Of a stretch of 34,508 nucleotides of DNA, positions 21,686 through 28,613 are shown in pieces. The stretch covers positions 1 through 34,508 of the forward strand of contig DASVCW010000027.1 in assembly GCA_036381435.1 (NCBI GenBank), written 5' to 3'. The stretch is from Fodinibius sp036381435. GTDB lineage: Bacteria > Bacteroidota > Rhodothermia > Balneolales > Balneolaceae. The position numbers and the translations under genes are program-made. The notes beneath the pieces were generated by a model. That model made no database searches. It saw nothing but the letters and a program-made list of their open reading frames with translations, and was not told the DNA's origin. Numbering within the stretch: position 1 is the stretch's first letter; every line of letters begins with the position of its first letter.

Positions 21686-23932
21686 ATGGCTGAAGCAAAA
21701 ACCACATATAATTTCGATCTGGATGAATATCCTCTTGATCCGCCTCAACAAAATGATTTGGATGAGCTGCTAAAGGTATGTCGCGAGCACCTGGATGATG
21801 TGGATGAACAGATGATTTCCCGTGCTTTCAAGCTCTGCTATGCTTCTCATAAAGGTATTGAAAGAGCTTCGGGTGAGCCGTATTACTATCACCCGGTTGC
21901 GGTAGCCAAAATTGTAGCATCAGAAATTAATATTGATGATGTCTCTGTCGTCGCTGCCCTGCTGCATGACACAGTAGAAGATACCACCGTTACTCTCGAT
22001 GATATCCGTGAACAGTTTGGGGATGTGGTTGCCCATTTGATCGACGGGGTGACTAAGATTTCGGGCGTTTTCAAAAGCCGTGATACTAAGCAGGCTGAAA
22101 CATTTATGAAGCTGCTGCTTTCGATGGCAGAAGACATCCGCGTAGTGCTGATGAAATTTGCTGATCGTCTGCACAACATGCGAACCATCCAGCATCTTCC
22201 CCGTGAAAAACAGTTGCAGAAAGCTACAGAAACGATGGAGCTGTATGCTCCGCTGGCTCATCGTTTCGGACTTTTTAACATCAAAAGTGAGCTTGAAGAT
22301 CTTTGTTTTAAGGTTATTGATCCCAATTCATACAAATTTATTGCACGCAAGCTGCGTGAAAAACGGGAATCTCGGGAAACTTTTATTGATGAGTTTATGC
22401 AGCCCGTTCAGGATGAACTGGAAAAGCAGGGGTTTACTTTCGAGATCAAAGGGCGTCCTAAGCATATTTATTCGATTTTTCGAAAAATGCAGCGTCAGCA
22501 AAAGCCGTTCGAGGAAATTTATGATCTCTTTGCCATTCGTATCATTCTTGAAGATCCTCACAGCAAAGAAGACTGCTGGCGGGTATATTCGATTATCACT
22601 GACTGGTACACGCCTATTCCCAAACGGTTTCGTGATTTTATTTCAGTGCCTAAAGCCAACGGCTATCAGTCGCTTCATACTACCGTAATTACCAAAAAGG
22701 GACGCAAGGTGGAGGTGCAAATCCGCACCCGGCAGATGGACAATATTGCCGAAAAAGGGCTGGCGGCTCACTGGAAGTATAAGGAGGGAAAAGGCGGTTC
22801 CGAAACGCTGGACAAGTTCGTGCACTGGGTGCGTGATGTACTTGAAAACCCGCGTCCTGACGCAGCTACAGAATTCGTTAAAGATTTTCAGTTGAATCTG
22901 TACCAGGATGAAATTTATGTTTTTACCCCGGATGGAGAGCTCCGAACGCTTCCCAAAAATGCCACACCCATCGATTTTGCTTTTGATATTCACAGTGAAA
23001 TAGGGGAGCGGGCTATGGCGGCGAAAGTCAACGGAAAAATGGCTCCTCTTCGTCAAAAGCTGGATATTGGTGATCAGGTTGAAATCATCACCGGAAATAA
23101 AATCAATCTGAATCCGGACTGGATGAACGATGTGGTAACCCACAAGGCAAAGTCGCGAATCCGGCAGTTCATCAAGCAAAAAGAACGTCAAAAAGCTAAC
23201 GAGGGCAAAGAACTTTGGGAGAAACGAGCCGGCCGCGGAAATGTAGAAATATCGGAACAGGATTTAACGCGGGTCACCCAAAAGCTCAAGTTCAAGTCAA
23301 CACAGGACCTATTTTATGAGATCGGGAAAGGCGTTTATGATGTTAATAAACTGTTTAAAGCGGTTAAGGAGTTTACTGGCAAAGGGCGTGTTGATGAGCC
23401 CGCTGAAGAACAAAAACCGGCGCCAATCACCGAAAAAGAGATTCAGGAAACATATATTGATGCGGCGCGTTCACTAACCGATGAGAAGGCGCTGATCATC
23501 AATGGCGAATTGACGAATGTAAAATATTCGTACGCCAACTGCTGTAACCCCATTCCCGGTGATGATGTGATTGGCTTTATCAGTCGCATCGGTGATGTTA
23601 AAATTCACCGTTCAAACTGCAAGAATATTCGTCATCTTATTAAAACCGATGCTGAGCGAATTGTTGATGTGGAATGGGCTAAAAATATCGGAACCCAGTT
23701 TTTGGGAGCTATCAAAGTAATTGGCGGTGATCGGGTTGGAATGATCAACGACATCACTGAAATGCTTTCAAAGTCAATGGAAACGAATATGAAAAGCATC
23801 AATGTAAACAGTGACAGCGGTATGTTTGAAGGCATTTTGACAGTCTATGTAGATGACATTAATCATCTGGACCGCATTATTGCCAAACTGATGAAAGTAG
23901 AAGGAGTAAAAAGCGTATTTAGGTATGAGTAA
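21686..23932 (+). CDS. rel: Bifunctional (p)ppGpp synthetase/hydrolase (Rel/SpoT type)
   Basis: This 748-residue enzyme makes and breaks the alarmone (p)ppGpp. The hydrolase domain keeps its metal-binding HD pair in AALLHDTVEDT (His94-Asp95) with His69 in YYYHPVAVAKI. The synthetase domain follows with EIYDLFAIRIIL and RDFISVPKANGYQSLHTTV (from about residue 315). Then come the TGS domain (about 408-470, EIYVFTPDGELRTLP), a helical linker, the zinc-finger-like region with NCCNPIPGDD (about 617) and a C-terminal ACT domain (about 670-748). Both catalytic domains look intact, so I call it bifunctional. It lies alone, 154 bases before the HU-like gene. Confidence 0.95.
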   Translation: MAEAKTTYNFDLDEYPLDPPQQNDLDELLKVCREHLDDVDEQMISRAFKLCYASHKGIERASGEPYYYHPVAVAKIVASEINIDDVSVVAALLHDTVEDTTVTLDDIREQFGDVVAHLIDGVTKISGVFKSRDTKQAETFMKLLLSMAEDIRVVLMKFADRLHNMRTIQHLPREKQLQKATETMELYAPLAHRFGLFNIKSELEDLCFKVIDPNSYKFIARKLREKRESRETFIDEFMQPVQDELEKQGFTFEIKGRPKHIYSIFRKMQRQQKPFEEIYDLFAIRIILEDPHSKEDCWRVYSIITDWYTPIPKRFRDFISVPKANGYQSLHTTVITKKGRKVEVQIRTRQMDNIAEKGLAAHWKYKEGKGGSETLDKFVHWVRDVLENPRPDAATEFVKDFQLNLYQDEIYVFTPDGELRTLPKNATPIDFAFDIHSEIGERAMAAKVNGKMAPLRQKLDIGDQVEIITGNKINLNPDWMNDVVTHKAKSRIRQFIKQKERQKANEGKELWEKRAGRGNVEISEQDLTRVTQKLKFKSTQDLFYEIGKGVYDVNKLFKAVKEFTGKGRVDEPAEEQKPAPITEKEIQETYIDAARSLTDEKALIINGELTNVKYSYANCCNPIPGDDVIGFISRIGDVKIHRSNCKNIRHLIKTDAERIVDVEWAKNIGTQFLGAIKVIGGDRVGMINDITEMLSKSMETNMKSINVNSDSGMFEGILTVYVDDINHLDRIIAKLMKVEGVKSVFRYE

Positions 23933-24015
23933 GCATTTGATTTTTTTGCAATTATGATGTGAAAAAACTTTTAATTATACTTCAAAAGTAATATAATATA
24001 CCACAAATTAATTCG

Positions 24016-24023
24016 TATATTTG
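24016..24023 (+). promoter_or_regulatory. Candidate TAnnTTTG promoter element before the HU-like gene
   Basis: TATATTTG matches exactly the TAnnTTTG -7 element known for Bacteroidota housekeeping promoters. It lies 63 bases before the HU-like start codon. A matching -33 TTG is not clear. Confidence 0.4.
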
Positions 24024-24085
24024 TTACCCTTTCTTGCAAAATTTGAAGAAAGATCGATTAAAGGTTCAATTATTTACATCATATT

Positions 24086-24418
24086 ATGATTACTTATACA
24101 AAAAGAGATATAGTACGTCGTGTGGCAGAAGAAATGGATGAGCCTCTGGTTCAAACCGAGCCCTGGGTTGAAGCAGTTTTATTTGCGATGCGCGATACAA
24201 TGATGGAAGCCGATCCCACTTGTCGGATTGAAATTCGCGATTTTGGTGTTTTTGAAGTAAAGAAAACCAGTGCGAAACCAAAAGCGCGAAATCCCAAAAC
24301 AAATGAAGTGATTTATGTACCCGCTCATAGAAAAACGCACTTTAAGCCAAGCAAAATTTTGAGAGAATTTTTAAAACAACCTCTTACTGAAGAAGATCTA
24401 GAGAAGATAGAAGATTAA
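24086..24418 (+). CDS. HU/IHF-family DNA-binding protein
   Basis: This 110-residue protein has the HU fold: helical dimerisation part (TKRDIVRRVAEEMDEPLVQ), then FGVFEVKKTSAKPKARNP and the DNA-binding beta-arm KTNEVIYVPAHRKTHFKPSK, with an acidic C-terminal tail (LTEEDLEKIED) beyond the usual end. HU proteins bend and compact DNA. The R-N-P tip is present, which in IHF and HU inserts into DNA kinks. The next gene, ruvX, starts two bases after its stop, so this is the first gene of an operon with ruvX and def. Confidence 0.92.
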   Translation: MITYTKRDIVRRVAEEMDEPLVQTEPWVEAVLFAMRDTMMEADPTCRIEIRDFGVFEVKKTSAKPKARNPKTNEVIYVPAHRKTHFKPSKILREFLKQPLTEEDLEKIED

Positions 24419-24420
24419 CC

Positions 24421-24876
24421 GTGGCAAAATATGGCAGACTTGTTGGTATTGATGTAGGAACAAAGTGGATTGGTTTAGCGCGTTCAGATTTACTCCGAAC
24501 AGTTGCTAATCCCATTGGAACCTATACACCCGATACCGTTTTTGAAAAACTTGAAGAACTTGTTGAAAACGAACAGGTAGAAAAATTTGTAGTAGGCTGG
24601 CCCCTTACACCTGCCGGTGAAGAAGGCAGAGCTATCAAAATGGTAGAACGCTTTCTTGTCAAGCTCCGAAAAATCTTTCCTGATATGGAAATAGAGAAAG
24701 TAGACGAGCGTTACACTTCAAAAGAGGCGGTGAAAGCCATGTACGAAGCCGGAGTGCCTAAAATGCAGCGGCGTAAATCAGACCGGGTGAATCAGGCCGC
24801 AGCTGCCATCATTTTACAAAAATATATTGAATATAAAGCTTCAAGCAATGTCCGTATTACCGATCGTTACATATAA
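24421..24876 (+). CDS. ruvX: YqgF/RuvX family putative pre-16S rRNA nuclease
   Basis: This 151-residue RNase H-fold protein, known as a putative Holliday junction resolvase and as the nuclease maturing the 16S rRNA 5' end, starts at GTG 24421. GIDVGTKWIGLARSD carries the first catalytic aspartate, VVGWPLTPAGEEG the central loop, and VDERYTSKEA with the later KSDRVNQAAAAIIL the other conserved acids. It is two bases after the HU-like gene and overlaps def by 29 bases, so translation is probably coupled. Confidence 0.93.
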   Translation: MAKYGRLVGIDVGTKWIGLARSDLLRTVANPIGTYTPDTVFEKLEELVENEQVEKFVVGWPLTPAGEEGRAIKMVERFLVKLRKIFPDMEIEKVDERYTSKEAVKAMYEAGVPKMQRRKSDRVNQAAAAIILQKYIEYKASSNVRITDRYI

Positions 24877-25414
24877 TGATGATGTGCTTCGCCGGGAGGC
24901 AAAGCCGGTAGAGAAGAATTCTAAAGAGCTTCAGGAGTTTATTGATGATATGTTTGATACCATGTATAATTCTGATGGTGTCGGACTCGCCGCCCCCCAG
25001 ATAGGTAAACTGCTTCGTATTTTCGTGGCGGACCCTAAACCTATGACCGAAGATTTGGATGAACCCGATCACGAACCTCTCACTATGATAAACCCGGAAA
25101 TTATTTTTGAGGGCGGTGAAAAGGTTGAGATGGACGAAGGCTGTTTAAGCATTCCGGGTGTTAACGCCCCCGTTACGCGGTATGAAAAAATCGGGGTGAA
25201 GTACCTTGATCGTAACTTTGAAGAGCAGGAACTTGAAATAGACGGCTGGCTGGCTCGTATTATTCAACACGAAATTGATCACCTTGACGGGATTCTGTTT
25301 TTAGATCACCTTTCTTTTTTCAAACGAAAATTGCTGAATTCAAAACTCCAGGAAATTGCTGAAGGCAGAAAAGAGATTGATTACCCTGTTTTACCTAAAA
25401 AGGAGAAGATTTAA
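24848..25414 (+). CDS. def: Peptide deformylase
   Basis: Deformylase removes the formyl group from the initiator methionine of new proteins, using a bound metal. The 188-residue protein shows all three motifs: GVGLAAPQIG, EGCLSIPG and QHEIDHLDGILF. I chose the ATG at 24848 (MSVLPIVTYNDDVLR), the normal start for the family; the in-frame TTG at 24827 would add seven residues. It overlaps ruvX by 29 bases and is followed, after a 102-base inverted-repeat spacer, by fmt, its functional partner. Confidence 0.95.
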   Translation: MSVLPIVTYNDDVLRREAKPVEKNSKELQEFIDDMFDTMYNSDGVGLAAPQIGKLLRIFVADPKPMTEDLDEPDHEPLTMINPEIIFEGGEKVEMDEGCLSIPGVNAPVTRYEKIGVKYLDRNFEEQELEIDGWLARIIQHEIDHLDGILFLDHLSFFKRKLLNSKLQEIAEGRKEIDYPVLPKKEKI

Positions 25415-25417
25415 GTA

Positions 25418-25498
25418 GCCACAAAAACACTAACGCACGAAAGGTTTATATTTTTGATGTCAAAAAACCGAACTTTGGTGTTTTCGTGCTTTAGTGGC
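25418..25498. repeat. Inverted repeat in the def-fmt spacer
   Basis: Arms of about 28 bases at 25418-25446 and 25471-25498 share GCCAC, AAA, CAC, AA, CAC and AAAG blocks in order. The pairing is imperfect, with a 24-base core. It fills the spacer almost completely. Confidence 0.6.
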
Positions 25499-25516
25499 AA
25501 AAGTTAGAGAGATTTT

Positions 25517-26431
25517 ATGCGTATAGTTTTTATGGGGTCACCCGACTTTGCTGTTCCCAGCCTTGAAAAGCTTCATCAATCCGATCATGAAATTGTAACG
25601 GTAGTCAGCAATGTTGACAAGCGGCGCGGACGAAGAGCCAAGCCAACACCCACGGCGGTAAAAGCCAAAGCCCTTAAACTTGGTCTGCCGGTTGTTGAAG
25701 TGGATAAGATGGATGATCCTTCCTTTTATGAACAGCTTAGAAGGCTAAAAGCTGATCTTTTTGTAGTGGTTGCCTTTCGCATTCTTCCGGCTGATGTTTT
25801 AGAGCTTCCTTCAAAAGGTTCTGTCAATTTGCATGCCTCATTGTTGCCAAAATATCGGGGAGCCGCGCCTATCCATTGGTCCATTATCAACGGTGAGCAG
25901 GAAACAGGTTGCACTATTTTCTGGCTGAACGAAAAAGTGGATACCGGGCAAATTATTAAGCAAAAGGCCACGGAAATTGGTCCCAATGAAACCACAGGTG
26001 ACTTATACGAGCGGCTCAAAAAGATGGGTAGTGAACTGCTGGCGAATGCGATTGAGGAGATTGAACAGAATTCGGCTCAGACATCACCCCAGCAGCATGA
26101 AAAGGCCACTCCTGCTCCCAAATTGTTTACCGATGATTGCCGGCTTGATTTTCATCAGCCTGCCCAAAAAGTCCATAATAAAATTCGCGGATTGAGTCCT
26201 TTTCCCACCGCCTGGGCCGAACTCGATGATCTTAAATTCAACATTTATCGCTCAGAAATCGGGCCGGAAAAAGATCTTTCGCCCGGCGAGCTTTCGATGG
26301 AAGACGGGATTTTGTTGGCCGGCTGTGAATCGGGAACAATTATGCTTAAGGAAGTACAAATGGAGGGCAAGCGTCGGATGAATAGCAAGGATTTCATCAA
26401 CGGATACAGTGGAATTGGCGTGCTTCACTAG
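25517..26431 (+). CDS. fmt: Methionyl-tRNA formyltransferase
   Basis: Fmt puts the formyl group on initiator Met-tRNA using 10-formyl-tetrahydrofolate. The 304-residue protein has MRIVFMGSPDFAVPSLEKL at the start, the catalytic NLHASLLPKYRGAAPI (His and Asn) and the later VDTGQI with the catalytic aspartate. The C-terminal OB-like domain begins near residue 208 with APKLFTDDCRLDF. It follows def, the usual arrangement. Family length is normal. Confidence 0.96.
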   Translation: MRIVFMGSPDFAVPSLEKLHQSDHEIVTVVSNVDKRRGRRAKPTPTAVKAKALKLGLPVVEVDKMDDPSFYEQLRRLKADLFVVVAFRILPADVLELPSKGSVNLHASLLPKYRGAAPIHWSIINGEQETGCTIFWLNEKVDTGQIIKQKATEIGPNETTGDLYERLKKMGSELLANAIEEIEQNSAQTSPQQHEKATPAPKLFTDDCRLDFHQPAQKVHNKIRGLSPFPTAWAELDDLKFNIYRSEIGPEKDLSPGELSMEDGILLAGCESGTIMLKEVQMEGKRRMNSKDFINGYSGIGVLH

Positions 26432-26614
26432 CAAAAATGGCAATTGCTTTTTTCGTGGCTCTTTCAAATATTTTGCTAATAATGCTATTATTTTTCTTTT
26501 TAAGATAGGAAATCTCCTTGGGTTCCCCCTTTTTTAAAGGAATTGTACGAGCTTTTTTCCAAAATAATCATATTATATTCAACCATATTTCACCTTAAAA
26601 AATGAATTGCTGAT

Positions 26615-27307
26615 ATGGAATTATCACCTTTATTGAGTGCCGCTAAAAGCGGAGAGTTAGAAAAGGTTAAAGAACTTGTTGAAGGCGGGAACGATGTGAA
26701 TGAAACGGCTAAAAATGGTTCATCAGCCTTGATTTTAGCTGCTCAGAAAAATCATACGCACATTGTAAAATACTTGCTGGAGAATGATGCCGATGCTAAT
26801 AAAACAACATCGATGGGAGGCACAGCATTAAACCGAGCAGCTGAAAACGGCAACACCGAAATGATGCAGCTTCTTTTTAATCATAATGCTAAAGTTGGAG
26901 ACCTGGCGCTTATTTCTGCCGCGCGTGAGGGACATTTAGAAGTGGTGAAACTGCTTGTTGAAAATAGTGCCGATGTCAATGTGCGCCAACGCTGGGGGAA
27001 AACGCCTTTGATGCTGGCCGCCCGCGACGGACATTTTGAGATCGTTAAATATTTGGTTGAAAACGGGGCAAATGTAAAGATAAAAAGCAAAGATGGCGAA
27101 ACAGCTTTGTCTCTGGCTTTAGATAACGATAATGTGGAAATCGCAGCTCAGTTAAGACGTGCCGGGGCTTCGAATCCGGCTCAAAAGGTTTCTAATCCCG
27201 TATTAGACGAAGATGATGAGGATGTTGAAATTGATGAAGAGTTTACCGATTTGCCTGATGAAGAAGAATTTCCCGGCGAAGAGGATCCGGACGAAGATAA
27301 AAAATGA
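26615..27307 (+). CDS. Ankyrin-repeat protein with an acidic tail
   Basis: The 230-residue protein is built of about five to six ankyrin repeats over residues 1-190: the units start near ELSPLLSAAKSGELEKVK, NGSSALILAAQKNHTHIVKY, MGGTALNRAAENGNTEMMQL, LALISAAREGHLEVVKLL, WGKTPLMLAARDGHFEIVKY and DGETALSLALDNDNVEIAAQL. The last 40 residues are almost wholly acidic (DEDDEDVEIDEEFTD and PDEEEFPGEEDPDED). No signal peptide or membrane segment is present, so it is cytoplasmic. The partner is unknown; the acidic tail could hold a basic or nucleic-acid-binding protein. A shorter relative is at 10627. Confidence 0.9.
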   Translation: MELSPLLSAAKSGELEKVKELVEGGNDVNETAKNGSSALILAAQKNHTHIVKYLLENDADANKTTSMGGTALNRAAENGNTEMMQLLFNHNAKVGDLALISAAREGHLEVVKLLVENSADVNVRQRWGKTPLMLAARDGHFEIVKYLVENGANVKIKSKDGETALSLALDNDNVEIAAQLRRAGASNPAQKVSNPVLDEDDEDVEIDEEFTDLPDEEEFPGEEDPDEDKK

Positions 27308-27410
27308 AAAGAGTTTTATTAACCGTATATTTGAACGATTCAGCGCTAATTTTATTTAAGCTCATAACTTAATTATTAAACTAATAGAGGCAACATAAAA
27401 AGGAAGATTT

Positions 27411-28415
27411 ATGGCTAAAATTAATATTGGGATTAATGGTTTCGGACGCATTGGCCGGTTAGTAGCGCGGTCAATCTTTGCATATCACGGGGATGAAATA
27501 AATATCGTGGGTATCAACGATTTAACAGATGCCAAAACACTGGCGCATCTTTTTAAGCATGATTCAGTTCACGGAAGGTACGAAGGCGATGTAAGCGCAA
27601 CTGAAAGCAGCATTACTATTGATGGAATGGAAATTGGCATTTCTTCTGAGCGCGATCCCGCTCAGCTAAAATGGGATGAGCGTGGAGCTGATATTGTGGT
27701 TGAATCGACCGGACTTTTCCGAAGGAGAGAAGATGCCGCCAAACACCTTGATGCCGGGGCTAAAAAAGTGATCATTTCTGCCCCTTATAAAGGTACAGAA
27801 GAAGTTAATACCATCGTACTGGGTGTTAACGATAGCGGAATTGATGAGGATACTCAAATATATTCAAATGCCAGCTGCACGACCAATTGCCTGGCGCCCA
27901 TGGTTAAAGTTCTGGATGATTCATTCGGCATTGAAAAAGCTTTTATGACCACTATCCATGCTTATACCGGTGATCAACAGCTCGTGGACGGCCCCCACAG
28001 AGACCTGCGCCGAGCACGCGCGGCTGCTTACAATGTTGTGCCCACAACCACGGGAGCAGCGAAAGCAGTGGGACTCGTTCTACCACATCTCGATGGCAAA
28101 CTTGACGGCAGTGCCGTTCGTGTACCCGTACCCGACGGTTCATTGACAGATTTAACCGCCGTAGTGAATAAAGAGGTAACTGAAGAACAAGTAAATCAAG
28201 CATTCAAAGATGCCGCTATGGGTGGTATGAAAGGGATTATGGAATATTCCGAAGATGAATTAGTTTCTACCGATATTCTCAGTAATCCCCATTCCTGCAT
28301 TTACGACAGCAAGCTTACCAAAACGGATGGCAATTTGGTCAAAATTATCGGGTGGTACGATAACGAAGCAGGTTATTCGGCTCGCACCGCTGATTTAATA
28401 ACAAAAATTGCCTGA
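27411..28415 (+). CDS. gap: Glyceraldehyde-3-phosphate dehydrogenase
   Basis: GAPDH converts glyceraldehyde-3-phosphate to 1,3-bisphosphoglycerate in glycolysis. The 334-residue protein begins with the NAD motif INGFGRIGRLVARS (8-21). The catalytic Cys156 lies in SNASCTTNCLAP and His183 in TIHAYTGDQQ. INDLTDAKTLAHLFKHDSVHG fits the NAD-dependent glycolytic type. An AAAGGAAG before the ATG is a good ribosome binding site. It has its own terminator at 28445. Confidence 0.96.
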   Translation: MAKINIGINGFGRIGRLVARSIFAYHGDEINIVGINDLTDAKTLAHLFKHDSVHGRYEGDVSATESSITIDGMEIGISSERDPAQLKWDERGADIVVESTGLFRRREDAAKHLDAGAKKVIISAPYKGTEEVNTIVLGVNDSGIDEDTQIYSNASCTTNCLAPMVKVLDDSFGIEKAFMTTIHAYTGDQQLVDGPHRDLRRARAAAYNVVPTTTGAAKAVGLVLPHLDGKLDGSAVRVPVPDGSLTDLTAVVNKEVTEEQVNQAFKDAAMGGMKGIMEYSEDELVSTDILSNPHSCIYDSKLTKTDGNLVKIIGWYDNEAGYSARTADLITKIA

Positions 28416-28444
28416 TCTTTTATTTCGGCCATTAAATGCACTAC

Positions 28445-28478
28445 ATCCTCTTTCTTTAATCGGGAAGAGGATTTTTTT
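28445..28478 (+). terminator. Intrinsic terminator of the gap gene
   Basis: ATCCTCTT (28445-28452) pairs perfectly with AAGAGGAT (28465-28472) around a 12-base loop, followed by a T-run to 28478. Confidence 0.85.
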
Positions 28479-28613
28479 ATGAAATAGCGTTGGCTAAAAA
28501 ACCGGAAAATAAGCAGTTCTAAAGGGAATCAAGTAGTAATATTAATTCTCAAAACATTTTCACATATTTTACGTGAAAGAAAATAAATCAAAAAATAGCT
28601 TTTCGATCTGCAG

